A stretch of 64,000 nucleotides of DNA from Symsagittifera roscoffensis (Eukaryota; Xenacoelomorpha; Acoela; Convolutidae), in NCBI RefSeq assembly GCF_963678635.1, contig NC_087062.1, positions 21,441,789 to 21,505,788 of the forward strand, in the 5' to 3' direction. Every line of letters starts with the position of its first letter. The first letter of the stretch is position 1. The notes under the pieces were generated by a model. That model made no database searches. It was not told where the DNA came from and saw nothing but the letters and a program-made list of their open reading frames with translations. Below are positions 35,567 through 48,510 of the stretch, one piece after another. The position numbers were made by a program, and so were the translations under genes.

Positions 35567-36628
35567 TAATTTGAGCTCAAGGCAACAGTTTTTTTTCGGA
35601 TGATAAAATAAAGTTGTTCTATAAATGACTATTTAAAAATTCAACAATTCAAAACTTGTCTGGAGAAAAAAACCACCCTCAGCTCAAATACTCCGACTTT
35701 TTCTATGTTTTCGAAGAAAGTTTGGTTTTTTATGATGAAACGCTTGGTACTGCAATTGGTCATGTGCTTCTTTTAGGCATACAAAGTCCAAGATTAGTCA
35801 CCTTTTTACAGTTTTTTCAAACTTTTTTCGCTATCCGCTCAAATTGACTTGATAGGTCCAGATTATTTACCCGCGGAAATTAAAATTGCTATTAGAACAC
35901 TAGAAACAAGACGCTCCGAAAAAAATTCAGTTTGCGGACAAGATGTTTGCGACATTCTATTGTTATACAAAAACTGATAGCAGGTTAAATTGTGCAATGT
36001 AAGGAAAAGCGGTAAAAATTGACTGATCATGTTTTTTTTCTGGAAAAAAGTAAGATTACCAAACATTTCATCATTTAAAATTTAATTCAGTAAAATTTAA
36101 TCCAAAAATTTAGAGTAAATTCGAACTTTGCTCTACTGGTTGTTTGCCAGTGAGCATAAATGGCTGATGCAGCGGCAGATAACCCTCAAAATTATCTGAA
36201 CCTTCAAAATTATCTGAGTTCAGACTAATTTTACTTTTTCATTAAGCGTTTGTTTTGTTTTGTAAATTTTTCTTCTTAACAATAAAAACGATGATGATTG
36301 ATCGAAAAGTTTGAAAATTTCAATTTTTGTTCGTATTTACGTCAATTCATTTTGGATTAAAAAAATCGACAAACGGAAGATTTTTTCGATTTAAAAAAAG
36401 TTTCTTAAATTAAATTTTTATGTTTTAACTTTTTAAAAGGCAAGAAAAAAGAGTTCGATCTTTAACCTCTTGCATCAGATGATAGATTGCGGAAGCTCAA
36501 TTAAACAGAGATAACTTTTAAAGAGATAAATTTCACTATATAATAAAGGGAGTTACTTTTGAGTAATTGACATGTGGTTGAAAAACAATTAATGCATCTG
36601 GTTCAATTATAGAACAGCCTGTAGTCAC

Positions 36629-36635
36629 TATATAA
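36629..36635 (+). promoter_or_regulatory. Possible TATA box of the CAP gene
   Basis: TATATAA lies 85 bases before the ATG at 36720, within a distance that allows a short 5' leader. Position is the only evidence; the region is AT-rich. Confidence 0.25.
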
Positions 36636-36719
36636 TCGGTGATCTCCCAAAAAGCAACATAATCACCCAAAAAATTTCACTCTTCTCTCCAACTGAATTT
36701 GTAGTACACCGACGCAGAA

Positions 36720-39700
36720 ATGATCCTCTCTTTGTCAATAATGTTTCTCTGGGCGAACTCGATCCTCGCAGTGACGGAGTCTGAACTGGCAGCATACTGC
36801 TTCAATAAGTTCTTCGCTCAATCGTACGGGACAACAGGTCAGTAGCTTCCTTCTCGATACAGTAATGAAACTTCAATGCTTAAGAAAAGACTGACGGCGC
36901 GAGTACGAAATTTAGTCTGAAAAACGGTTTGTGGCGCCGCGACTTAAAGAGTTTTTTCTTAAGTCGTGGAGCTCGACCCGGGTTCGGATGCTTCGCTGGT
37001 TCAAATGATTGCAATGTTCCAAAGTGTTTTACAGATCTCTAGCATAGCAATCAAGTTCGAGAGGGCCATGGGCACCTTTTATATGGAAATGCTTGCTCAA
37101 TTTCGACAAATAAACGTAGACTAGCTCTCTTATTTTTAGCGCCCAAAATTAAAGAGAGAGGTCAAAAAGAAAAAAAGGTATTTTTACTTGTTTCACCCAA
37201 ATTTCGTAGTTTCGGGTTTTGAAAAATATTTAATGCACAAATGCAAAGAGCAAAACTCTGATCGCAATTATTGTTTTGGTTAAAAGAAAGGCGATCACTA
37301 TATTATTAAGCCGATTTCTAACAAGAGGCCAACATTTGAGCTGATGAGACGGTAGTATTTTTTGGAATTATTTTCTGCTTTTTTCTGGTCTGGTAAACCT
37401 ATGCAGCTTATTTGAAATACTTTTGAATTATTTGAATTGGTTGATATTGTAGTCAATATTTTTGACCATTTCGGCTTATTTTTATGTCGACTGAAATTTT
37501 TGAACAATCATTTTGAGATTGAGCTGAAATTTGATTGGCTGATTCTGATAAGATAGGAGCAAAAGAGTTAGTTAGAGGTGAGAAAAACTGATTTTTGATG
37601 TGATAAGCAAAAAGAGCCATTTGCTCGAATGAAAAAGTTCAGAAAATGGAACAAGACCAACCTTAGTGGTGCATTTTCTCGGTTAAGAAAGACCCTTTAC
37701 CAAAATACTGAAAGAAAAATCACATAAAGAATTTGACTGTTTCAGAGACTCTTCGGAAGTACCCATACCAAGGTGGTAAAAATGATCGTTGCTTCAATGA
37801 CCATGACTGCGCCAACTCCAAGTTGTGTCATTACTCAAAAAAGTTGTGTGACACGGTAAGTTTCACTTTCATTGTGTTTTAATACTGCTGGCGTTTGGGA
37901 CAAAATGTGGGTTCTTTCACCTATTTTTGGTTTTGTGTTTCCTAATTACCCGGGAAAAAATTCTATGCGGAGGAGCTGAATCAACCCAGCTCCTGGTTCG
38001 GTTGATTTTTCGAAGTCGAGAAAATCTGGTTTCGAATTAGGGATTTATAGTTTAAGATTTTAGGCGCAAATGGAGTTTTTTTAAAATGGTCTCTATGGAG
38101 TTGATTTTCACTTTTGAGCCCTTTTTTCATATAGTCCATTTGTGTTCCGACCATTAAGAACGGACAGAAATGTTTGTCTTCAGAGTGTTTTTTATTGTTG
38201 CAATACCAGAAATTAGAAACTTTAATCGAAATCGATCGAGAGATATGTCTGATCAAAGCTTTTCAGTCGGCATACTACTGACTTCAGAAAATTTCCAAAA
38301 ATTTTCTCTAAGTCGAGAAAAACTGGTTTCGAATTAGGGATTTATAGTCTTATTTCGAGCAAATAAAGCAAGCGAGAAAGCTTATAAAACAAGAAAAATT
38401 GATTTTATAAAGTTTTTAGGTGTTTCTAGCACATTCTTGAGGATAATTTGGAAAAAAAATTGCCAAAATTTGGAAATTTTCAAAATACTTCAAAAAAAAG
38501 AAAAAAGTTTTTTTTTTTAAAGTTTCAGTTAGGTTAAAGGGTACCTAAGTTCGTATCATTATCAAAAACTTAGGCAAATAAAAATTTAAAGAAAAGGGAG
38601 ATTGCTCATCCTGGTTTAATCATCAAAAATTTTCAAACCAAAGATTCAATACAATTGATACTATTCCATCCAATAATTGCAGGATGTTTATCATACAGTT
38701 ACATAGCATGAAAAAAAGTAGTCATAGAACTTTCATACAATTTTTTCAACTTATGCAATGGAATTCGAGTAGCCCAAAAAATGTCGTTGTATCTACTCAC
38801 AAACACATTTGGTCATCATGTAATTTGTGTGGAAAACTTGAAAAATCAGTTCCTAATGCTGAGAAAAATGATTTGAAAATTTTCTTTCTGTTTGATGATC
38901 AACGATTGGAAAATCTTTTTTATAATTCTCATGTGATCATATATTTTCAGGATCTCCCCAATAGTGATCCAAGAGTTGCTGATTGTTCCTACGCCGCTCC
39001 CAAACAGGACCCTTTTACAATGCAATGGTAAGTTTTGTTCCAACTACTTATGGGTAATCGTTTCTTTCGTTCAAAATACGATAACGCTTCGACGAATGAA
39101 CAGAACTCGATCTACCAACAGTTACACATACGCTTACCAGCTCTGAAAATAATAGGGTCATTGAAAGCTTAGATACGTTAAATATATTTTAAAAGGATGC
39201 TAAGAAAATCATTTAACGATTTTATAGTAATAGATGAATTTCATCTTATTTTAGTGGGAATACCGATTTCCCAAACCGATGGATGGAGCTGAAAAATGCA
39301 GGTTATTATCAAAAGGTACGTTCTTTTTGATAGTTAATACTAACTTTTTTTTATAGTTCTGAGCCAAATTGTTTAATCAAAAAGAACTAGAAACCAAAAA
39401 TTTGCTGTTGATTCAAAATGAAGCGACAGCAAATGAAATGAAAAAATTGTTACAAAAACTTTCACAGAACACCGCTGTTAGTTTTTGGCCGAATAGCCAA
39501 ATAGTGCAATTTAGGCTGATATTATAAGAAATTAACTGCTACAATTTGAGTCATGTATAGAATTATTAAAACCAACAAAACTGCTCGTATATCAGGGCAA
39601 AGCCCTGATTGTTCTTAATGCCCTTCAATCGATATCATATAGATTTGTGGGAGAAGAAAATACTGAATAATTTTTTTGGACAATATCATAAACTAATACA

Positions 39701-42700
39701 CACGATTAGGGAGCCTCAATTCAGAAACTAAGAAAGACTAATTCAGACAATATCAGAAACTAATACGACCGATTAGCGAGCCTCAATTCAATTTGGAACA
39801 ATTTTATTGAGCGGTAAAATCGCCACGCATAAATAATTTGCGTTACACTTTCAAATTTATTGATAAAAACTGATATGTGAGCATAAATAAGTTCAAAGCA
39901 TTGCCAAATTGGCAACTTTCAAGCTACCAAAATTTTCAAAAAAAATAATCGGACGTAAATTAATTTTATTTTAAATTGATTTAAGAGAGTCGATGTCTTC
40001 AATGAGGCATAAAGCGAATCATATCTCAAATGTAAACATCTCAAAAAAGATTTTAACGAAATGAGATATAATTGTTCATACTTTCGTAAAGAAAGTAACG
40101 GAATATTTGTGCTCGGGGTGTTTTTTTTCTTAAGACAAATTTTGACGTTGTAACTAGCCATTTTTGACGGAACTTTTAAAATCATTCAAAAGGTTTTGTT
40201 GTCTCGAGCTTAAATTTTGAAAGATATTTTACCTGATATTTTAAATTGATTTAAGAGAGTCGATGTCTTCAATGAGGCATAAAGCGAATTGTATCTCAAA
40301 TGTAAACTTCTCAAAAAAGATTTTATCGAAATGAGATATAATTGTTCCGACTTTCGTAGAGAAAGTAACGGAATATTTGTGCTCGGGGTGTTTTTTTTTC
40401 TTAAGACAAATTTTGACGTTGTAACTAGCCATTTTTGACGGAACTTTTAAAATCATTCAAAAGGTTTTGTTGTCTCGAGCTTAAATGTTGAAAGATATTT
40501 TACCTGTAATCATTTTTTGTATAAATTATGCGGGTTTAAATTTTGCTATTTTGGCTAATTTGGGACAATTAACGCGCGATATATTTCGCACTACTAACGC
40601 ACGAGCGGAGATTTAATCCGTCTTAGAAATCGTTCCAAATTGGCTGAAGGAAGCTTATTTGCCTTAACTGATTTGTAACTCAGCGAAATTTATCCCATCG
40701 TGTTTGCTTTATAATGGCACGTGGGAGATGATTTTCACGAAAAATCTCACATAAAAAAGGAATTATTTTTTATTACATTTAGTTTTTTAATGTTATTATG
40801 GTTCCATAGACCTTAAAAAGCAGTCGGAACATTTAGGGCTTCACCCTGATACGAGCAATTTTGTTGTATTTGTTTCTGTTAATTATAGATTGTCGCGATA
40901 ATCCCAATTCTTCTCAGTCAATCAAACATAAAATATTATTATTACACAATTCAGCAATCGTGAAATATCAGTAACTTGAAAATTGCAGTTTTGTCTGATT
41001 TTCGACAGTCTTCTGAATGGAATAAAAAAAAGCTAAAAATTTTTGAAGATCTTTGATTTTCGCTTAATCGAAGGAACTTCGTCAATCATGTTTCTCATAG
41101 GCTTTGCTGATTCAGGCTTTGCATATAACTGAATCAATTTAACGTTTCAATATACTTTTTCAAATCTTGAAACATGGAAATAGTTTAAAATAGACTACCG
41201 ACGAATGTCTTATGAAGACTAAAAAAATTTTTAAAAAAATTCTGGATGTCTTTATCTTGATCCACAATTACCATGTCTTTTTTAATATTTAGGTATATGG
41301 CAACCTAACTTGGGACCGACGGTTCGGTTTTGTATCCACCAATACTCGTCCTTGGGCTGTAGCTATGTCATTGGAGGACAACTATTCCAAGGGAATTGTA
41401 TGTGAAACTAGCTTTTTGAGGAGCGCAGCTGGACTGCAGCCAATAGTTTGGGACAACTGCTTGTGTAAGTCTATTCGAATTTCAAATTTTTCAACATGGC
41501 TTACCTAAACCGATTTGAAAGAGTTTTTTGAGCTGGAGTAAAACGTCAATTATCTTAAGGGCTAAAAGAAACAAATTTCATCAATTGTATCAAGTTGTCA
41601 ACAATGACAAATGTGAAGCCCCAACAATTTTTTAAAACGACTACAAGATAGGTTTAATTTTTTCAATGGATTTTTACTTTTTCAATCGATTTTTTCAATC
41701 GATTTGACTTAAATAGGGTTTTCTCAATGAAACTCTAGTGCGGCAAATTTTAAAGGAGAAAAATCTGACCCCATTACAATTATTCCGTCATTTTCTTCGG
41801 AATACTGAATTAATTAGATTTCATTGTTTAGCTCATTTTGAGCAAATAAAAATTGCGCAACAAGGATTCCAAACATGTTTTTGTCTGAGTGCTCTTAGCA
41901 AAATAGTGGAAAGCTCGTTCTGTTTTTCAGGTACAGTATATGGCCACCTATCATGTGTTCGAAAACTCTTCCTCAAAAAAGATTTTTTAATGGAAATTAA
42001 TACTTCAAAAACATCATGAAATTAATTTCTCAGCCTTTAGCTGCCCATAGTTATCACTTTTAATTTCGCTTCTGGCTTGACATTAAACGCTTCAGAAACA
42101 GCAAAAAACTGGTCGAAATTAGAGAGATTTTTTTTTTGGAATTTTCGAACAAATTTTCCGCTATTGGATAGGTTAATTGTCAGATTAGTTGAACACTTTT
42201 GATTGGTGGGCAGTTTTGCTTGTACTGCGGCGACAATACACTCATATTTATTCATATTTTTAAAATAAAAGCTAACATTAATTTTTTCAAACAGTAACAG
42301 TAACATTACAGTGCTGATTCAAATTTTCAAAACTTTGTTCGTTTTTTTTCCGGATAATTTAAATGAAGAGTACTTGGGAACTAATTTAGAATGAGTACTT
42401 GAGCGTATCGCATATTACAGCGGCAGCTGCGGGCATCCTGTTATATGATATGCACATGGCTAGAGAATGCTTTCCGGAATTCATGTTTGAAGAGACCAAA
42501 AAGACTTACTTTATGGAGCACTGTGGGGAAGACGTGATGATTAACGTGTTCGATTCAATGAATTGGTACCCTGCCGGGCGAAACTCTGAAGACTCGGGTG
42601 CCTGGATCGTGAAACGGGAATGGTAAGAACGGACACTCTTCTATCTCGTAGCTCGATATAGTCTCATGCAGGCACGGGCATTTAGAGAGGGATGACTAAA

Positions 42701-44019
42701 TATCGTTGCCAACATGTTTATTTTGAGTAGATCCTTTTTGTCAAAGTTTGCGAGCAGGTGCATAAAACTATAGCAAAACGCAGTCCTTCTTTGGTTCAGA
42801 AAAAGTTGATGAAATCAATTTGGCCGACTGGCAAAATTGTTTAAACTTTTTCATTTACACGGCTTCTAGGATTTCGCAATTGGTTCAAATGAGTGAAACT
42901 ATGTCGTGTTAGTTTTCATTTTTTCAGATAATTTTTTAGCAATCAAGTTGTGCCACTCAAATTTTGATTTTGCGATTTGATATACGAGTGCAAAACTTAC
43001 AGTGAATCATAGCCTAACTTGGTGTCGCGTATCAGCTAAAACTTTGACTCTCCGTGAACAGTTTGTTTGAAGACTGTTCCATGTTGATACAAAGGTTAAT
43101 AGCTCAAGTTATGGACAATTTAAACAGCTTGAAATGTTTTCAGGTTCGACACAGTAGGAATGCTCAAGTTTCCCGTGAGAAACCAAGGGGGGAATGTTGT
43201 TGCGGGGCCACACTATACTTATGCATCAAGTGAGACTTGCATGCGCAACACGATCTATCATTCGGAAGCCGACCCATTCAGGAAGGTAAGTCTACGCAAA
43301 AAACTTAGAAGCATCTTGGTAAAAGTTAACTTCACCTTTTTTCAGTTTTCATTCTTCAATATTAATCATAAATATTAAAAGGGCCTGGACATGATTCTAA
43401 ATCAGAGCTTCTTTTGATACAAATTAAGAACTGAAAATTGCAACATGATTTTAAATTACCCCCATTTTTTCACAAATTATATAAGGCTTTAGTTCAAACA
43501 TTATTAGAAGAGATAAACTCAGTAACAGGTTTGCATAGCAACTGCCCAAAGGGAGGGAATAGTTAAAAAGATCCCAAATAAGAAAAGAACAAAAACAGTT
43601 TTGGAAGAAGCTGTCATTTGGAAAAATTCTTAAGCGATTTTACCTATTATCAAACATTTTTTACGGACCAACAATCTACGATTATCTTGTAAATTTATTT
43701 AGATATCTGTTTTCAATCGACTGTTTTCTATCTGTTTTCATTTTAAAGGTTGCATTTAATTTGCTTCTTTTCGATTTTGGTTATCTGTTTATCCTAGCTC
43801 CCGTTTCAATTTTAGATGATGTGGCATGATATCACAAAAATGGGATGTTACCAGTCTACATGCGGTCCTTATGATGATTACATCCTAATTTGCGCCTACG
43901 CTGGTGGATCGAATATGATGAATGACAACTCTCCTGTGTTCTCGTATGAAAACTACCTCGAGCTGAATGATTCGGCCTATTTGAACCCCTTCGATGGGCT
44001 CCCGATCTGTTATAACTAA
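36720..44019 (+). CDS. Secreted divergent CAP/SCP-domain protein, eight exons, complete
   Basis: Exons 36720-36837, 37746-37855, 38951-39027, 39255-39315, 41293-41462, 42404-42622, 43144-43285 and 43816-44019 join with matching phases into 1101 bases, 366 residues plus stop. The first 17 residues (MILSLSIMFLWANSILA) are a signal peptide. Exon 2 gives a small cysteine motif (C-x5-C-x5-C-x6-C) like an EB-type disulphide module. The C-terminal 200 residues resemble the CAP/SCP (CRISP, antigen 5, PR-1) fold: AWIVKREW, GPHYTY, then MMWHDITKMGC and ILICAYAGGSN, which correspond to the VW...GC and C-x-Y...GN signatures. The usual second-His and Glu site motifs are poorly conserved (HCGED for GEN). 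CAP proteins act outside cells, but roles vary and none is implied here. An AATAAA follows at 44095. Confidence 0.7.
39576..39860 (-). mobile_element. Helentron-like terminus in CAP intron 4, second subfamily
   Basis: ACTGCTCGTATATCAGGGCA then AAGCCCTGATTGTTCTTA repeats the family's terminal hairpin in minus orientation. The body resembles 32520-32680 (AGCGAGCCTCAATTCAATTTGGAACA, GCCACGCATAAATA). Confidence 0.6.
39969..40508 (+). repeat. 270-bp tandem duplication at a Helentron-like 5' end
   Basis: TTAAATTGATTTAAGAGAGT begins at 39971 and again at 40241. Each unit contains about 105 bases of flank and then the element's 5' end (hairpin near CTTTCGTA.AGAAAG). Only the second unit continues into a whole element. 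Confidence 0.88.
40345..40866 (+). mobile_element. Helentron-like element, full copy in CAP intron 4
   Basis: It starts TTGTTCCGACTTTCGTAGAG and ends AGTCGGAACATTTAGGGCTTCA then CCCTGATACGAGCAATTTTG. The core GCGCGATATATTTCGCACTA is present. Its 5' end is duplicated upstream at 40073-40238. Confidence 0.8.
42309..42370. mobile_element. 62-bp TA-flanked MITE remnant
   Basis: It begins CAGTGCTGATTCAAA and ends TTCCGGATAATTTAAATGAAG, both matching the termini of the 24370-25022 MITE, with almost nothing between. TA lies on both sides (42307-42308, 42371-42372). It ends 33 bases before exon 6 of the CAP gene. Confidence 0.6.
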
Positions 44020-44094
44020 GTGATGATTTTACAATTGTGTCACGACAGTGCAGCATGACACCACAGTTGAAACTGTAAAAAGCTGGATTATGAG

Positions 44095-44100
44095 AATAAA
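44095..44100 (+). terminator. Polyadenylation signal of the CAP gene
   Basis: AATAAA lies 76 bases after the stop codon, a normal distance for 3' end formation. Confidence 0.6.
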
Positions 44101-44980
44101 TATATGGTGCGACACCTAAAACACTTAATTTTAATATATCTCGTCAAACAACTAGGGACAGCCTATGTGATGTATGAGGGAACGGTGTTTCTAACGGTGT
44201 GTTTTTATTCTGACCCCAAATTAGCGGTGTGTTTCTCTTCTGGAACTGATGAGCATTTCTATTCTAATTGCAAAATATAAGCAGTGTGGTTTCCTTATAT
44301 TGCGATATTTGATGATTGAATTGCAGGTTGAGGTGAAAATGAAACTGAAATTTATCAAATTGAAGTATTTATTGGTGACTTTTCTGCACATAAAGAACAG
44401 AGATAAAAGAAAGGTGCACCCAAATTAATAATTGCTGAATGTCTCTGAAAATTCAGACCACAAGTTTTAGATTTTTTTTGGTTGATTTTTAGGTCGGAGA
44501 GTTACACGTTATCTTAATATTGATATAATAAAAGCATACTTAGAGAACATGAAACTTCAATTTATCGAGAATTTTTTTTTGTATGGTTAAAGTCAATGAT
44601 GGATCAAAGAGGATCAGAAACTTGGGATTTTGACCCCTGGCCGCCCAAAGGGAAGATCCTTTAGTACTATTTTAATCTTAGCTAGATAATTTTTTTAAAG
44701 AAATTTTTATTAGATAATCTTTAGTTGACCGTTGCTAAAAAAAACTGAAGGCGCATTTAGCTCCAATGCTACCGAGTTGTACTTTTCCAATTCCGACTTG
44801 AATAAATTATCTCAAGATATTGACTTTAAACTAATTATAATCGATATCATTTGTTGTTTAAATTGGGCGGAAGTTATCATTTTGAATCAAATTAATTTAA
44901 AACCTTTTTTTAAAATTTTTAGTACTTGAATTTGTATGTACAGTTATTAAAAATTTGTCAAATTAACTGGGTGGCCCAGA
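44101..44980. other. Gene-free AT-rich stretch
   Basis: No exon or mobile element recognised. The words GGAACGGTGTTTCTAACGGTG and TTAGCGGTGTGTTTC are a local short repeat only. Confidence 0.4.
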
Positions 44981-45159
44981 CAGCTCAAGGCCCGACTGCG
45001 GTTGACTTTGTTCTAATCAAACCGATTGCACACTTACTGGGCAGAGCACTTAGAGCGAGTCGCTCGAGCGTGTCAAAAATTTCTTTCTGTTTTTGAAAAT
45101 CGAAAGGAAAAAGATTGTGCGCTTTGTCAAGAAAAAAAATTGCTAGAAGTTTGTCACAA

Positions 45160-45330
45160 TCGAGTATTGATTTTGTCAATCGAGAAACTATCTGGAATCC
45201 ACATACAAGGCAAATAAAGAGACAAATACTTAGCCAAGCTTGCCTTGGATTCCATAACACACCGTCGCCATTAACGCAACTTTCAGCGTTTCTACAACAG
45301 TACATTAACAGCATTTAATTTTCAGAGTTT
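45160..45330 (+). repeat. Dispersed repeat, inverted partner of 49050-49210
   Basis: The segment TATCTGGAATCCACATACAA, then CTTAGCCAAGCTTGCC, then ACAACAGTACATTAA and TTTCAGA matches the reverse complement of 49050-49210. The region upstream (44985-45160) may belong to the same unit. Confidence 0.75.
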
Positions 45331-45764
45331 TTCCAACTCGTCTTTTTTTGCAACTTTTTGAAGTATTTTATACAAAATTTAGTTTGATATTTTCGAATTT
45401 ATTACATGCGAAGTTTATGTTTTTGTGTTTTTTTCCGCTATAGCTTTTGACCGATTTGACAGCTGAAGGTCACCGATAGTGCCAGCAATTTGGCATTAAC
45501 TATAGAGCAGTCAGAGGAGCAATGCAAACCGAATACACTCTTTCAGTCGTCTACTTCTGAATAATTTCTTCTAGGGCACAAAAAAAATAGTTGCTGAGTC
45601 AATGACAATTTTAGTTCCGTTTTTTGATACATCAGCCCTTCATTGATACATAGTTCCGTTTTATATCCTCTTCCTAGAATTAATCCATAGACTGTTTTTT
45701 TTCTTCGGTAAAAACCGAGTGTATTCTAATGTAAATCGATCTTTTTATTTCGCACAAGATTTGT

Positions 45765-45960
45765 TCAAAGTCAATTTAAAGACAATTTAAACTCAATTTA
45801 AAGTCAATATAAAAGCCACTTTTACTATATTATCAAAACCTTTGCTTAAAAACAAATTTTAAACGTGCTAGACAAGCTTTTAGAAGTTTTACCCTCCTAG
45901 AACTTTGTTGGCCTCAATTTAAAGTCAGTTAAAAGTCAATTCAAAGTCAATTTACTTACA
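45765..45960. repeat. Short TCAATTTAAAG repeats
   Basis: CAATTTAAAG-like words recur at 45771, 45782, 45793, 45804 and again near 45914-45950. Local low-complexity repeat. Confidence 0.6.
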
Positions 45961-46920
45961 ACGCAAATCTTAGTTTTGTAACCAAGCTAAGCACAAAATG
46001 GGGTTTTAATGAATCTGAATTTCAATCCGAGTGCTGAATTTTCAAAAAAGTAATAACAAATGAGGCCTTCACAAAAAGCTATTACTTTTTTTGAGGTCAG
46101 CTGAACCAAAAAAGTTTTGGCCGATAAAAAGAATTGAACTAGAGGCTGGTTTCAGCAGCATTACCTCTCGAACATTTTTTTTTGGTTTTTGCCAACGAGT
46201 TCCACTGTTTGTCATTATAGTCGGCAGTTTTTGATAAAGCGCTTGCAATTTGTTTAGTTTTTTTTTTGTCAACTGATAGTTCTAGGCTTGTATAAAATAT
46301 TTTAAAAGTTTTGCGAAAAAAACTGAGAACTCTTTAAGAAAAATAAATTAGGCCATGACAAAAATATTTGGTCTTCATAATGAACCTAGTAAAACCACTC
46401 ATTAAATCATAAAATTGATGCTTGTGTGAAGTGGGGGTGAAGGAAACGGTTCCCAAGCTTATCACCCCGTGTTTTGTAACCCCCTTTTTCTTAACCCCCT
46501 CTCATATAACCCCCAAATCAGATAACCCCACTACAATTTAACCCCTTTTTAAAACCAATTGTTAGAATCAAAGTGAAAGTTACTTGAAAAGGATTCGGAA
46601 CCATATCGTCGGTAAACATCAAAGCTTTAATTGCGAAAAATTTTGCGAACCAAAATGAGTTAACACGCACGCTGCTAAATGCGTTTTAGATTTGAACAGA
46701 AATGACCTTGCCGATAGTCTAGACTTTGATATGAACTTGAAAACGAATCCGACCGACATGATTCAAACTGGTGCATATACAAAACAGTCCAAAACCATTT
46801 GAATTTCTCGACCTTGATCTTTTGGCGCCGACAGAATTGATCTACGCTTTGAAAACTCAAACATGGGCTTAATTAAGATCAAAGAGCCAAACTTGGAAGA
46901 AATTTTCGGATGACAACCAA

Positions 46921-46995
46921 AGGCCTCATGGTATAATGGTTAAAGCATTAGTCTCAAAATCTAGAGTTGAAAGGATCGAATTCCTGGCGGCACAA
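46921..46995 (+). other. tRNA-like sequence inside the MULE
   Basis: It has an A-box match TGGTATAATGG and a B-box-like GGATCGAATTCC, and resembles a glutamine-type tRNA in its first 25 bases. The acceptor arm does not pair and the anticodon stem is weak. A pseudogene or chance match is more likely than a working tRNA. Confidence 0.35.
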
Positions 46996-47240
46996 TAAAT
47001 TTTCCAATTTTCCCAAAAAAGTTGAATTTCGGGTCAATATGATAACGGGTATATCAAGGGTACAATAAATGGGTTAACCTTACAGGGTTGGGCGGAGGGA
47101 AAAGAAAAGTCAACACCTTGTATGTATTTATTATTTTGCCGGTTTCAAATCGACTCTAGCTCAATTTTGAAAAATCAAGGAAAATAATTAAACTTGGAAA
47201 AAATTTTATTGCTTGGCAATATAAATTAAATAGCAAATAT

Positions 47241-48510
47241 TTAACTCAAGTTCGCCATAGCGCGAAAGAAATGCAAATCAGTTTTTTCTTCGTAAACATG
47301 CATAATATTCTGCACTTTTTCGTTGAGCACCCGGTATTTTTTCTTTTTTGTAAATTGATGCCCACTCGAGGCGTTATAGAAATTAAGTTTTTGGACGGAC
47401 GCGTCTTTTTGCAAATTTGCAATCACTTTCCATATACTGGGATGCGATCCACTGAAGTATGACTGTATGCCATAATGCCAGCCCTCTACAGCATTTGTTG
47501 TTCTGGCCAAACCCGATGATGCCGCATCCCTTTGATTCCATAATGAAGGGGGGAATAGGGCTTCCCGATTCGGGACGAGACTTTTTATGTAGTTAGATCC
47601 AAAATAAAGGCAAAGCTCGTCAACTTTCGCTATTTTTTCCGACTCTTTTATAGTGCGATCGCAAACTATTTGAATTTCCTATTTCTTCTTCTTTTTCGAA
47701 AGCCAGTGCGGGTAACATTTTGAGTGCTAAAGCGAACTCGTGGTTTGTTTCGTAATCCTTTTTCAATCTGAGCTCCCCGATTTTTCTCATAAAACTTTGT
47801 GAAAGATGGAAGAAACATCCCGACAACTTGGTCTCGGGAAAATTTTTCTGAAACGCTTGAATAGCGGCCTGCTCAAAATCCAGTAAAATTTTTTCAGGTC
47901 TACTATCAGGCACTAGTATTTTTAGGGCTTCTAAGAAACGGTGGTAAACTTTTTCTGTTTTATTTGGCAGGAACGCATATATGCAAGCAGGGGCTTATCC
48001 TGAAAGACTAACGTGTATGGAGTAAAGTTGATAAAACATTTTCGGGGTGACTTTAAAAGTTCCATCAGCCAACCAAAAGTTGGATGTTTCAAGCACACGT
48101 AGCATTTCAGGGTCACCGAATAAAATAATCCTCTCGTGATCATTTTGCCCACTGTCAAATCTTATAAAATTTTTGAAAAGTTCGGGTATTTCGAAACTTC
48201 TGTTTGCTGGGGAGACTGGTAAGACTTCTTCTCGTTGCTTGCGCGCTCGTTGTGCGGTGCGAACTAAATGTTCTTTGGATGGTAGGGCTAGTTGAGTGGC
48301 AATGTTGTCTGTAATTGGCTGAATGGCGGTTGCGACTGCGACGGTTGGGGTGTTACTATCGCTTAGCTCCTTGATGTTTTTCAAAACTAGTCGAGCATCA
48401 GGTTTGCCCGTGGAAATATCGTGATTATGTTGACCCCTCGTTTCAATGAAGTTATCTCCATCCGTAATTGCTGTTGCGCGGCATTTATGGGTTTGGTACT
48501 TTGATCAGTT
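47241..48510 (-). pseudogene. FLYWCH/MULE transposase, two lesions
   Basis: Reading leftward from about 48510: the end of a FLYWCH finger (CRATAITDGDNF, then HNHD), the MULE core with WLADGTFKVTPKMFYQLYSIH, ILLDFEQAA and GCFFHLSQ, and the C-terminal ARTTNAVEGWHYGIQ. These carry the expected first Asp (DGTF), second Asp (DFE) and the C/H motif. Two defects are visible: an in-frame TAA at 47995-47997 and a frame change near 47690. Everything else reads cleanly, so inactivation looks fairly recent. The start of the FLYWCH finger is not clear. Confidence 0.85.
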
